A DNA stretch of 64,000 nt from Benincasa hispida. Taxonomy: Eukaryota > Streptophyta > Magnoliopsida > Cucurbitales > Cucurbitaceae. This document shows, piece after piece, positions 46,838-58,075 of this stretch (the stretch's first letter is position 1; every line of letters begins with the position of its first letter). The DNA lies in NCBI RefSeq assembly GCF_009727055.1, contig NC_052355.1, forward strand, positions 7,024,505 through 7,088,504, given 5' to 3'. The position numbers were made by a program, and so were the translations under genes. The notes under the pieces were generated by a model. That model was not told the DNA's origin. It saw only the letters and a program-made list of their open reading frames with translations, and searched no databases.

Positions 46838-48150
46838 CTATTTAAGATTGAAGAATTGCCATGGTACGCAGACATGATAAATTTTATGGTTTGCGAGCAA
46901 TTTCCTGAAGATTATACCAACTACCAAAAGAGGCGGCTCAGACATGAATGTAGATCTTATTATTGGGATGAGCGAAATATGTATAAGAGGGGGTTAGACC
47001 AAATTCTGTGATTGTGTGTACCGGATGCTGCTCACCAACGCATATTATCACAATGTCATGACTCGCCATATGGAGGACACTTTGGAGGCCAACGCACAGC
47101 AGCGAAAGTATTACAAAGTGAGTATTATTGGCCAACACTATTCAAGGATTGCAAGAGAGTACGCGATGAAGTGTGACCGTGCCAACGCACGGGTAATATT
47201 TCATGGAAAATGCGATGCCCCATGAACATCATTTTAGAACTGGAATTGTTCGACGTCTGGGGCATTGATTTCATGGGACCATTCTCACCATCGAATGGTC
47301 CACAAATATATTCGATTATCCGTCGACTACGTCTCCAAATGGGTAAAAGCGGTAGCACGCCACAAGTGATGTGGCGTAGGTCTCAAATTTCTGAAGAAAA
47401 ATATTTTCACTCGTTTGGCACTCTGCGTGCCATAATAAAGGATTGAAGGCTCTCACTTTGTCAATCACACTGTCAAGGATTTGCTGCGCAAATATAAATC
47501 CTCCACAATGTGGCCACTGCATACCATTCATAGACAAATGTCAAGCTGAAGTGTCCAACCGGGAGATCAAGTTGATACTTAGAGAAGGTGGTGAAGCCTT
47601 CACGAAAAGATTGGCAACAAAGCTGGACGATGCGCTGTGGGCATACAGAAACCGCCTATAAGACACCTATAGGTATGTCCCCGTATGTGTTGGTATTTGG
47701 AAAGGCATGTCATTTACCACTCGAGCTCGAGTATAAAACACTGTGGGTGGTGAAAAAGCTAAACTTTGACTCAAAGGCCGCAGAAGAAGCAAGGAAACTT
47801 CAATTGGTCGAGCTGGAGGAATAGAAAACTCACACATACGAGAACTCAAAGATCTACAAAGAGCGCGCAAAGTGCTAGCACGACAAACAATTATGCGGAA
47901 AGAATCTCCAAGTTGGGCAAAAGATCTTACTATTTAATTCACAGCTACGACTCTTCCCTGGGAAATTAAAGTCACGTTGGTCCGGACCCTTCATAGTCAG
48001 AGAGGTATTCTCGCACGGCGCGGTTGAGTTATCCAATGACGACAGAACCAACATATTTAAAGTTAATGGGCAACGAGTGAAAATATATCGCGGAGAAGAC
48101 TGGCATCGCAAGGTTGCCTCCGTACACCTGAGAAACTCTAAATGAAAAAG
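46838..48150 (+). pseudogene. Athila integrase (broken)
   Basis: Frames shift repeatedly. An HHCC-like zinc region at about 47030-47210 and WGIDFMGPF with the first DDE Asp near 47265 are readable. IIKD with the second Asp lies near 47440, QAEVSNREIK with the Glu near 47545-47575 and [13 protein letters not shown] at 47610-47650. A basic tail continues to about 48145. Integrase would insert the DNA copy. Stops and 1-base shifts rule out function. Confidence 0.8.
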
Positions 48151-49430
48151 AAGTGGGTGGTCCCTGCACAATCATGCGATTCAAATTTATCAGGGACGTA
48201 AGTTTTGTGAAGTTCTGTTGAAATCCTGAATTCATGAACTTATCTCTATCCCCTTTTAGTATTGTCATTTCGCTATCTGTTACTACAAAAAAGGCGTTTT
48301 GTTAACTTTGTTTTATTATTTGACCCTCTCAATGTTTTCTTTGCAACGATCGAGGTGAACGATTGCGGAGGCGCTACACGAGGACGTAACTACTTTATTT
48401 TGTCACCGCAATCAAAGAAAGTAGTTCGCCGCAAAGCAGGATGCATCCACAAATAATGTGGGCGACAACGCAAATTTGGGGGTTGTATCTTTCCTTGACT
48501 TTGTTATTTTCAAATTTTGCACTATCGCAGCGCATTTTAACTCTAGAAATTTTATCATCGCATCCTCTTTGGTCGGCGCAATCATTTAACATCGATTAAT
48601 TTAGTAAGTTGCCGCATTATTTCTCCTTGCCAATTATGATTTCAATGGTGAAACACATGCTTCTATTTTTCCGTATACACTAGAGGCAACTTAATTTTAG
48701 GATAGTCAACTCATAAAATATTTATAGAAGTTAGTGGTCTGTCAGCTTTCTTTCAAACTGACCGTTTACGAAACTTCCTAAGAGCATCGCATGACTTATT
48801 TCAATCTTTTAGCAATGAGGACATTGCCGCATTTTAAATTTGGGGGTGAAGTATTCATTTTCAACCTTGCTATTTTTAGCTTAAAAAAAATCATCATAAC
48901 GTTGCGATCAGATCCTACTTGTAGTTGGATGTCCGCATGACCCGTGGGGGCAAGCCAAAACGAAGGTAGGAATCGTGATCAACGCATAAATAAATGATCG
49001 CTGCCAAATAGGCATGAGTTTAGACTGAAAAAGAGCGTTGTACTCGTAGTTGGATGTCCACATGACACACGTGGGGAAAGCCAAAACGAAGACTAGGCAC
49101 TTGAATCAACGCAAGGTCATAAAAAAAATATATGTCTAAAATACGCAAAGATAAAAATCATTTGAATATACCCCAGTGAAAAGATTTTTTTTTATGAAAT
49201 AAATCATGCGATGCCTTAGAAACTGGTAAAGTCTTTTTGAAGGTTAAACTTGCGGTCTCTAAATTTTAGAAATATTTTAAGAAGAGACCTGGATAAGAAT
49301 CAAGGAGATTTTGGTGTATAGGATTTGAATAAGGCATCCTTGAGAAATCTAGGAAAGAGAAGGCGGTCGACTTTCTAAAAAAAATCTTTAGCTTACGCTT
49401 GAGGACAAGCATTGTTTAAATTTGGGGGTG
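48151..49430 (+). other. Athila 3' non-coding spacer with direct repeats and purine tract
   Basis: There is no coding region, and the env-like frame of some Athila elements is not seen. The block 'gtagttggatgtcc(g/a)catgac' with '(g)caagccaaaacgaag' occurs twice (48921-48970 and 49046-49095). A related copy is in the older Athila at 51545-51590. The polypurine tract before the 3' LTR is AAATTTGGGGGTG (49418-49430). Confidence 0.8.
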
Positions 49431-51088
49431 TGATAATAGACAGAAATGTACGTTATTATAGTGCAAAGTCATAAAACAATGTAGGATTGCGATGATAAAA
49501 ATTATAATATTGCGTCCATCGCATTAAAACAGTTAACTTATGTATTTTTGTGCAGGAAAATGCGTTGACGTAAGGCGGAAATGCGATCCGAAGAAATTAA
49601 TGTTCGAGCGCATTAAGAGATTGCGGTCGCAAGGCTATGCGATCATTTGTGCTCGCGGAAAATCTACTCAAGAAAGATGGTTGCATAGAGCCGACGCATC
49701 AAGGTGGGCGCATCTGGGTGAAAGCTTAATAAATCACGATGGGACAGAAAGCTAATGACGGTTGATTCCGAATTAAGTTGACAAGCCGTTAAAGACATAC
49801 TGTAGCAAGTACACTCAACTTTTCGGTGACAATTATTCGGTGCATCAGACAGAGAATTAATGTCATCCCATCAGTGCAATCATAAGAGAGAAGAAGCTTT
49901 TCACCCTGAAGCTCTAGAAATACCGAAGGCCATCTTCAGTGAAGGAGTTCATTCAGTCGCCCAAGTTTTTAGAGTTCACCATTTAGATGACACTTAGCCT
50001 TATTCTTAGTTTCTTACACTTATAAGGCGGAACGAGAGAAGGGAAGAGATGCCGGAAGATCATTCTAGTCAGCTCGACAGAGTGCCAGGGAGCGTGGAAA
50101 AATAGAGAGAGGGCCGACTCTTGCGAGAGCAAGAATATCTTTTGAGTAGAGTAAAGAAGAACAGTGTAAAAGCCTTGGGAAGCAAGAAATTGCTACCAGG
50201 CTCTTTATTCTTATTCTGCATTGTCATTCTGTACTTTGATTATATATTTATAGAATGGAACTTGCTTTACTACATCTGTTCACTCTTTTTAAAACACACA
50301 TGAGTAGCTAAATCTATCGAATAGGTTGAGAAGTACTTAGCTAACATGACCTAGGATTTTCATTGCATGCGATCATCTTGTCTTATGTTGCGTCCATCAC
50401 CCCTTTAGAGCTACTCAAGAAAGAGTCTAAAGAAAGAACCTAAGACTTGGGAGAGCTAGGTTAGAATCTAGACTTGAGAGAGCAAGACTAGATCTGCATA
50501 AGCAAGAGATAGAGACTTGAAGATAAGCTCTGTTTGTCAACATGCATCGCATGCACCCTAGAGATAGGTTATGGTAGTATACGGTCGCCTTGTATGTGTG
50601 TGTGTCAATCGTCATCACATAGACAAAAATAGAGGCTTTTGTGAAAGTCCTATAGACATCGTCGCATATATCGCATGCGTTCTAAAACTAGAAGCCGTAG
50701 CATTTTCATTGAGAGATGATTTGCTGTTGTATGCATGTAGCATGACCGCATAACATGAACACAATCCTAGGAAGTGTTAGCTGAACCCCTTCTCAACCCA
50801 TTCCACTGCATATTCACCGCATCTTTCGTAACTCTTTTCTTAACTCTGCCGCATTCATTTTATACTGTAAACAACAAACCAACCAACTCTTTGATTTATT
50901 TGTTACCGCAAAGTGGTCTATAAATTACCATCGCATAGTATTTTCCTTAGTCCCTGAGTTTGACCTTGGGCTTACCAGGCAACTCAATAGGATTTATACT
51001 TGGATCTTACTGAGAAAACTTGCATGCTCAATGCATTTTCCACCAACGAAATCCTTACCATTATTTCATCACATAAAATAATGCATCA
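49431..51088 (+). repeat. 3' LTR of the 11.5-kb Athila element
   Basis: 1658 bp, TGATAA...GCATCA. It retains the block at 50782-50906 that the 5' LTR lacks. It is followed by the duplicated CTTGT. Confidence 0.95.
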
Positions 51089-52026
51089 CTTGTTTCCTTG
51101 CCATGACCAGTTGATGATACACTTCTTTGTTCATATTAGTATGAGGTTAGGCCAAAATAAAACATCTATGATTTTTGGGTCATTTTTGAAATTTTTTCAT
51201 TTCATTCATACATATTTAAGTCCTTTGTCTGCTTATCATAGATCATGCTTACTTAGAGTTTCATTATTTAACATGTAAGATTGTATTCACTTCGAAAGGC
51301 CTTAGTGATAGATGTTAGTTTTTCCAAGGTTCAATTTAGTGACACATGCTTTGAGATGTGGTCAATCGAAATCATCTGTCCCATTTGTTAAAAAAAAAAA
51401 AAAAGGTTTGAATTGGAGAGGTTTACTCTTCCTTTTCATGGGTATGATTAACCTGGGGCGACTATGACATCCGTAGTTTCCCTCTGAGCTAAAGTATCCT
51501 AGAGAAATGAGTAAGTTTTGGCACTCTTGATGGAAGTTTGACCCATAGTTGGACGACATTCACATAACTTGTGTGGGCAAGCCAAAACAAAAGCGACTCT
51601 TCCAGATAAAGTTTCACCTCCAATTGTTTAAAAGAAGTAAGAAAAAGAAAAAAACAGAGTTGATTTGTAAATGGATTTTGATCGCTCTAATTGCATGTCG
51701 TTACCACTTTGAGTTTAGGAAATCTAATTCTAGATCATTTGAGCCAGAGTAGGGGGAAAAAGAACTAAGGGTTTTATAAGTCCATCCAGGTTTCTTTAGA
51801 TCTAATAAGCAGGCTTTATACATACTCATGTATAGATTGATTCGAAAAACATCTTCAAATCATATCTCAAATTGATTAATGCATTTGGATGACTTAATTG
51901 ATTGTAACCATGATTTTGATTGACTGTTAAAATAGGAGTAGGGGGCCTGGTAACTTGGCAAACTCAAATTTTGTATGATTGCATGTTTTACCTTGCTCAG
52001 GGACGATCAAGAATTTAAGTTGGAGG
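51089..52026 (+). mobile_element. Older Athila, 3' spacer
   Basis: The continuation of the truncated Athila after the 11.5-kb insertion. It has the 'atagttggacgacattcac' and 'gggcaagccaaaac' block also seen in the younger copy's spacer. It ends in the purine tract 'aatttaagttggaggtg'. An A-rich run lies at 51390-51404. No coding region. Confidence 0.75.
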
Positions 52027-53357
52027 TGATGATAGCATCTCAAATGTGCTATCTCATTCTTTTTAATTTGGGATTATTCTCGTATTTCACATGTTCATTC
52101 TTTGACTTTACATGCATTAAGCATAATTTAGGTAGATCTGACCCTTAGCGCCAATTCTGGAACAAAAATAAGCTTATTTGGAAGTTTAAGAGGTCAACCC
52201 AACCTTTAAAGGAGCAAATGTGACAAAAATACCCATGAAGGTGTAGTAGTACAATGACGTGGCGCCAATGCCCGACGCTTTTTCAAGTAGCTGTAATTCT
52301 GGTGCAGGCACCACAACGCTACAAAAATTCAACGGCAACCTCGAGCACGCTATACATGGAGCCTCGCGATGCTATCACAAAATTCTTTTAAATTACCCTA
52401 GCCGCCTACACTTCTTACAAACGATTTTGGACAAAATTCTCTCCACTTTTCTGAGATCCGCTCTACACTTTTTCTTCACCACTCAATTAAGACTTCTCTA
52501 GATTATTGTTTTGTTGATTCAAGTATGGATCAAGGCTAAGGTACTTGTCTAGCTTGGAATTTAGGATTTATATCTTGATTTGTTATCTCATGAGATTACG
52601 AACATTTGTTGTCTTGTAATTTTAATTGTTTATTGAATCCTCTCCCCGCTCTTATTTAATTGATTAGATGTATTCGAAACAATCTGAAAAATTAGTCAAG
52701 CATATTTAATTCACCGTTATAGATTTATACCTAATCCGTAATTGTTAGATTTTTAGATTGCCAAGTAACGAAAGTTAAGTTAGAGTTGTTATATTGATTT
52801 GACTTTTCCAATCGAATAGCATTCTTCTATCTAACTTAGGAGAAAGTCACATCTAGTACTTAATTAGGTTGTTCCTGATTATTTTGTTCGTCTTAGTAAT
52901 TGACCTAGATCTTAATGCTAATTAGCTTGCATGTTTAGGAGGCTTTTCCCCTAGGCCTAAGAATTGATTTGATTTATTGGACTTCCTTCTAGCTTTTCTA
53001 GAAGTGATTGACTAAGTTAAACCAATTAAATTACAAGACACTTTTCTGATTAATCGATGATTGAGTAGCAAATTAAGAATAAATCCAATTCACCCCAAGC
53101 TAGGCTTTGTTTCATTGATAGTTTCAATTTACTCAACATCCAATTTGCATTTAATCATTACTGCTTTAAAATCAATTTCTCACAATTGAAACCAAATTAT
53201 CGAAACCCGCCTTAGTTACTACAACATGTAATTTAGTAGGAAAATTGATCGGTTCTTTGAGGATCGACCTGTTACTACCTTAATACTACAAAATTAAAGT
53301 AGGAAACGAAACAATTATTTGACTGACTTGAAAGTCTCGACAGCTTTTGGTTCATCA
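52027..53357 (+). repeat. Older Athila, 3' LTR
   Basis: It starts TGATGATAGCATC right after the purine tract and probably ends GGTTCATCA (53357), with TGATGA/TCATCA inverted ends. Internally it has 'gtggcgccaatgcccgacgc', which is gene-free, and the terminal 'ggatcgacct' block usual in Athila LTRs. The matching 5' LTR is absent because the 5' end of the element is lost. The exact right end is an inference. Confidence 0.65.
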
Positions 53358-53539
53358 ATCTCGACTACCTGTTGATATCTCCAACATATCTTGAGATTCT
53401 TAGTTATTTCATTTCTAAGTCTTGTTATACTATTTGACTTACTTTTGAGTTTGAACATTATTAATTTATACAGTGTGTACTATATCTAGTTGAGGTGTAA
53501 TCCATTTGCTAATGTATACAATTCTTATATATATCATTT
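53358..53539. other. Short unassigned stretch
   Basis: AT-rich DNA after the LTR. No recognisable feature. Confidence 0.4.
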
Positions 53540-54340
53540 CTCCCAAACACTTATAATGACTATTATCACTCATACAAATCAAAAGGTGAGTTCTTATTGG
53601 CAAGAGTTCATTCACTCAGGATTAAGACCGAGTCACATATGATCATGTCTGACTTTTAGCATGTGTAGGTTGTGACCCATTATGGGCCCCAAACTGTACA
53701 AGTTGTTTAACCCAAAAAAAAGAGAGGAAGACTTTATAGTTTCATATACATGCTTTAAATAAAATATCACTGTTATATAGTTGCTTGGTGATATTTTCTT
53801 AGTTCATTCTATTTTTATTATTTTTTGTATGAAACAATTGTATAGTACAATGAATTTTTATATTTTACAATTTTGTCTTTGTTATAAAATATTTTAGGAC
53901 CTCATTTTGAAAAGTATCATAGAGCCCCATCTCATTTGGGACGGGCCTACATATGATCATCTTGTAAAATATTTATCTTCTCAATTAACAGATTAATAAA
54001 GAGATTAAATATTTTGGGGTCTAACCTTATATAAACTCATTGTATAAGATATCCACTGAACGATCACATATCTCCTTTAAATCACATATTTTTAGTGAAC
54101 AATTTTGATCAATTTATTTGTAAGAATTACAAAGTGGATTGTATCCATAGTGTTACATGATAAGGTACACAACTTTATCTATATACTATAAATCCATTAG
54201 GTTATTTCTTGAAAATGATTGTCTCGTATATCAACCACATATTATTCAAATTACATTAATAACCTTGCATTTTTCATGTAATAATATAATATTATGAATA
54301 AAATTATTAAATAACACATTATGTTCTTTATGGTTCCATT
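53540..54340 (-). mobile_element. Inverted fragment of the TGTTGGG-type family
   Basis: Read on the minus strand it has the family blocks in order: 'attttatgtaattt', 'tgtatcacatgataag'-like, 'actatggataca', a degenerate form of the palindrome (54026-54046), 'taatcctgagtgaatg' and 'gagttcttgcc'. It is strongly diverged. This is the only copy in the opposite orientation. Confidence 0.55.
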
Positions 54341-55740
54341 ATTCTCCTTTATTTAAGGGTTGCCCAAGGCAAGTCCCCAAATCCATGGACAAGCCCAATC
54401 TCATAGGGTTAGAAGGAGGCATAGGGGAGTGCACATCTCAAAAGAGAAATGACAACGACTTGGAGTTTGGGCTAACCAACCGAGTTGATAAATATATATC
54501 AATCAGAAAATACATGAGTTGCTACCATACTAGCACCTTGCAACCTCAAGCGAATGTCCCTAATATTGATGACATTACACATGATTAGAGGTATGTGTCA
54601 GAGGAAGGGTTTCTAAATAGCCCAATTCAACCACCCCAAGGGAGAGAGTAAGTAATCTTCAAAGGAGAGACCTGACCTCATTTCTTTTGTGCTTAGTTGA
54701 ACTAAATACTACTTGTACTTACTTAAGCATCGAAATGAAGTAGGCTCGACACCACACTGGTGTGAGGATCTCTTCCACTAGTTAACTCGAAAGCAATCAA
54801 GACCAAACCAAGAAGAAGCGGCCAGAGGTCAAGCCCATGAGAGGCTCGTGAAATCATCGAATGCGGACAAGATTCGAGTGCCAATATCCTTTAAACTTTT
54901 CTAGGGACTCTTGGTGGTTTCATTACTCTCCTTTCTCCTAACTATATAGTCTTTGTATCATGATTTAAATGGGTAGTTTTGGAGATTAGAGAATGAACAA
55001 AGGGGCTTAAAAGGGGATAATTGCACGGATGACCCAAAATTTGGCCTAAAAATGAAATCTGCTCCACTTTTTAAAGCTAATGCCAATTGACCTTCTCTTA
55101 ACATCATTGAGAATTTCAATTACGATAATGCCAATTGACCTTATATTGAAATCTGTATTATGTCATCTTGGCTTGAGTCAATGACATCAGTAGACGGTCA
55201 ATTGCATTAGTTTTAAAAAGTGGGATAAACTTTATCTTTGAGATTTGAATTTTATTTCGATTTAGTCCTTGGATTTCAAACCTCAATTTTTTTTTTTATT
55301 AAACCCTCACTTTTAACTATTGACTTCAATTTCTATTAATTAGTTAAAAATAATTATGAAGTGAAATTTTAAATTTAATTTTAAAAGTGATAAGAATAGT
55401 GAAACTAAATTAATTATAATTCTTTTTAACAAAGGTTAATTTATTAACATGAATTAACTCTAAAGATGGAAAATGAATATTTAGTGAAAAATCAAAGTTA
55501 AAAATATAAATCTTGAAGTCAAACTCAAATGTTAAGAGTAAACTGTAACATTTTGAAATTTAGAGACTAAAAATTGAAATCAAAACTAAATGTATAACAT
55601 TTTGAGACCTAAAACTAAGTAGAAACTAGACCCAAAATTTAGGTTAAAAACGTACTTTTTTTTTTTTTTGTCTGTTGCAACATTTTGAAACATAATCACT
55701 AAATTGAAACTTAAAACTTAAAAATAATGTGTAACGTTAT
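54341..55740. other. Intergenic; possible foldback MITE, no gene
   Basis: 54341-55000 contains a 67-codon open frame (54385-54588) with no recognisable domain, within what looks like decayed retroelement DNA. The 55030-55670 part has 'gatttagtccttggattt' on one side and, inverted, 'aaatttagagactaaaaatt' on the other, the usual make-up of AT-rich foldback MITEs. Ends are not clear. Confidence 0.4.
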
Positions 55741-56338
55741 AAACTTTTGGGATGAAATGAAAAAAAATCCAAAACCTTGACGCCAAAATTTATTTTTCCC
55801 TTTAGGCTCATTATTATTAAACCCCGCCGTAAACCCAACTTTCGTTCATCGGCCTCAGAACTGAGAGTCGATCTTTCACTACTGGAAAAAAGCCTACAAC
55901 GCAACAACAAAGGGAGAAGTTTAGTATCATCATCTTCAATTTTAGGGTTTGGAAATGGATCATCAAAATGTTTCTTTCCACTTAGAATAGCCTCAAAACG
56001 TTTCAAATTTCTGTTCAACACGGTATCATCGTCTGTAGAATTGGAGAAATTCGCAGTTCAGTACCACAATTCGTTTCAGAGTTTTCAAAATACCATAGCC
56101 ACCTCTGCTCGATAGCTTCCTGCAAGATTCAAATGATAAGGTCTGCTGTTTGATGTTCTCCATTTTTTGAAATCTGTTTGATTAAATTTGTGGATTTGCT
56201 GGTATTCTAGGCAATGTTTTTAATCTTTGAATTCTATGTGGATTTTGTGATATTGGAATATTAATTGCCCTATTCAAAGAACCACACAACGTAATTCAAA
56301 ACCTCAAAACCTCAGAGTTCGAAAAGACTTCTCGTGAG
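55741..56338 (+). promoter_or_regulatory. PPR gene 5' leader/promoter region
   Basis: It is less AT-rich than the DNA to its left. It contains a telo-box-like TTAGGGTTT (55942-55950, reverse complement AAACCCTAA) and 'taaaccccgccgtaaaccc' (55818-55836), motifs frequent near starts of plant housekeeping genes. A 112-codon open frame (55777-56115) overlaps this region but lacks known domains. It could be a leader ORF or chance. Confidence 0.4.
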
Positions 56339-58075
56339 ATGAATCTATTTGTCCAAAGTATGTTTGCAGTTGTGGTAAAGGGTCATTGGAATCACCTCTT
56401 GAAGCCTAAGATTAGTTCTAGCCTCACATCCATATCCATCCACCAGATTCTTCTCCGGCTATCGTTCTACTGTTCAGGTCCTTCACTTTCTTGGGCGTTT
56501 TTCAAGTGGGTTGAGTTAATTCCTGATTACAAGCACTCTTTGCAATCTTCATGGGCCATGATTTGTATTCTCACAGAGCACAAACATTTCAAAACTGCAC
56601 AAAATTTGCTTGAAAATATTGCACGTAAGGATTTCATATCCTCCTCATCGGTTTTAAATGCTTTGGTGACCAACTGTGACAATCCTGATGTGAATGCACA
56701 TATTTTGAGCTGGCTTATGATAATATATGTGAATTGTAAGATGCCCCAGGATGCTATTCAGATTCTTGAATATATGAGGCTTCATGGCTTTAAGCCTCAT
56801 TTGCATGCCTGTACCGTGCTATTAAATTCCTTGGCCAAGGACAGGTTAACTGATATGGTATGGAAGATTTATAAGAAAATGGTTCAAGTTAGAGTTGTTC
56901 CTAATATTCATATATACAATGTGCTAATTCATGCTTGTTGCAAGTCTGGGGATGTCGAGAAGGCTGAACAACTATTGTGCGAAATGGAATGGAAGGCTGT
57001 TTTCCCTGATCTTTACACGTATAACACATTGATATCTTTGTATTCAAAAAAGAGTCTGCATTATGAAGCTTTGTGTGTTCAAGATAGAATGCAAAGGGGA
57101 GGTGTGAGCCCTGACATTGTAACCTATAATTCCCTTATATATGGTTTTTGTAAAGAGGGCAAAATGAGAGAGGCTGTAAAGCTTTTCCGTGAAATTAAGG
57201 ACGTTTCTCCCAACCATGTTACGTACACCACGTTAATTGATGGATATTGCCGAGTGAATGACCTTGAAGAAGCACTAAGATTATGTAAGGTGATGGAAGC
57301 TAGGGGTTTGCACCTGGGAGTTGTGACTTATAATTCAATTCTCCGAAAGTTATGCGAGGAAGGCAGGATAAGGGATGCTAATAAACTCTTGAATGAGATG
57401 GGTGAGAGGAAAGTTGAACCTGACAATGTCACTTGTAACACATTAATAAATGCTTACTGCAAAATTGGAGATATGAAGTCTGCATTAAAAGTGAAGAGCA
57501 AAATGTTGGACGCTGGCCTGCAGCTCGACAGCTTCACGTACAAGGCACTGATTCATGGATTTTACCGGGTGAGAGATATGGAAAGTGCCAAAAAACTTTT
57601 CTTTTGCATGCTCGACTTAGGTTTATGTCCTGGTTATTGTACGTATTCATGGCTAGTTGATGGCTACTGTGAACTAGGAAATGAAGGAGCTATCATAAGT
57701 CTACTGGATGAGTTTTCGACAAGAGGTTCTTGTGTGGATTTATCAGTTTGTAGGGCACTAATAAGAAGGCTGTGTCATAGAGAAAGGGTTGGTTTTGCTG
57801 AAAAAGTATATAGCGCCATGCAACTTAGGGGTATATCAGGAGACAGTGTGATATACACAAGCCTGGCATATGCTTATTGGAAAGAGGGGAAGTCAAATCT
57901 CTCTTCGGAGATGCTATCTGAAATGACTAAAAGAAGTTTATTAATAAACCTCAAGATATATAGATGTTTCAATGCTTCTTATGGATGTGATAACCGTATC
58001 TTACATCTCTTTTGGGATCATGTTGCCGAGAGGGGCTTAATGTCGAAGAGCATCACCAAGGAAATACAAAGATGA
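56339..58075 (+). CDS. P-class pentatricopeptide repeat protein (578 aa)
   Basis: Intronless, as most plant PPR genes are. After a leader with a SGPSLSWAFFKW segment (46-57) and HSLQSSWAMICIL (66-78), eleven PPR units start near residues 154, 189, 224, 259, 292, 327, 362, 397, 432, 467 and 502. Spacing is 35, with one unit of 33. Typical openings are HIYNVLIHA, YTYNTLISL, VTYNSLIYGF and VTYTTLIDGYC. No E, DYW or SMR domain follows, so it is P-class: an RNA-binding helical repeat protein, usually in mitochondria or plastids, acting in processing or stability of organellar transcripts. From memory it resembles Arabidopsis At5g38730. The orthology needs a search. The ATG at 56339 is the first Met of the frame. 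The N-terminus is weakly basic and could be a targeting peptide. No damage is seen. Confidence 0.93.
   Translation: MNLFVQSMFAVVVKGHWNHLLKPKISSSLTSISIHQILLRLSFYCSGPSLSWAFFKWVELIPDYKHSLQSSWAMICILTEHKHFKTAQNLLENIARKDFISSSSVLNALVTNCDNPDVNAHILSWLMIIYVNCKMPQDAIQILEYMRLHGFKPHLHACTVLLNSLAKDRLTDMVWKIYKKMVQVRVVPNIHIYNVLIHACCKSGDVEKAEQLLCEMEWKAVFPDLYTYNTLISLYSKKSLHYEALCVQDRMQRGGVSPDIVTYNSLIYGFCKEGKMREAVKLFREIKDVSPNHVTYTTLIDGYCRVNDLEEALRLCKVMEARGLHLGVVTYNSILRKLCEEGRIRDANKLLNEMGERKVEPDNVTCNTLINAYCKIGDMKSALKVKSKMLDAGLQLDSFTYKALIHGFYRVRDMESAKKLFFCMLDLGLCPGYCTYSWLVDGYCELGNEGAIISLLDEFSTRGSCVDLSVCRALIRRLCHRERVGFAEKVYSAMQLRGISGDSVIYTSLAYAYWKEGKSNLSSEMLSEMTKRSLLINLKIYRCFNASYGCDNRILHLFWDHVAERGLMSKSITKEIQR

Larger units (their letters stand above)
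39535..51088 (+). mobile_element. Athila-type LTR retrotransposon, 11.55 kb, TSD CTTGT
   Basis: The LTRs at 39535-41104 and 49431-51088 start TGATAA and end ATCA. The target duplication CTTGT (39530-39534 and 51089-51093) is perfect. The primer site TGGCGCCGTTGCTGGGGAC at 41111 fits tRNA-Asp priming as in Athila. The purine tract TTTGGGGGTG precedes the 3' LTR. Gene order is gag, protease, RT, RNase H, integrase, then a 1.2-kb non-coding spacer. All frames are damaged. A solo LTR lies in gag (42288-43903). It is inserted in an older Athila copy. Confidence 0.95.

Noticed and set aside
54385..54588. 67-codon open frame
   Set aside because: No domain recognised and no splice or neighbour support. 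It lies in repeat-like DNA.
55777..56115. 112-codon open frame upstream of the PPR gene as a separate protein
   Set aside because: The opposite strand is also open over most of it and no domain is visible. More likely leader sequence.
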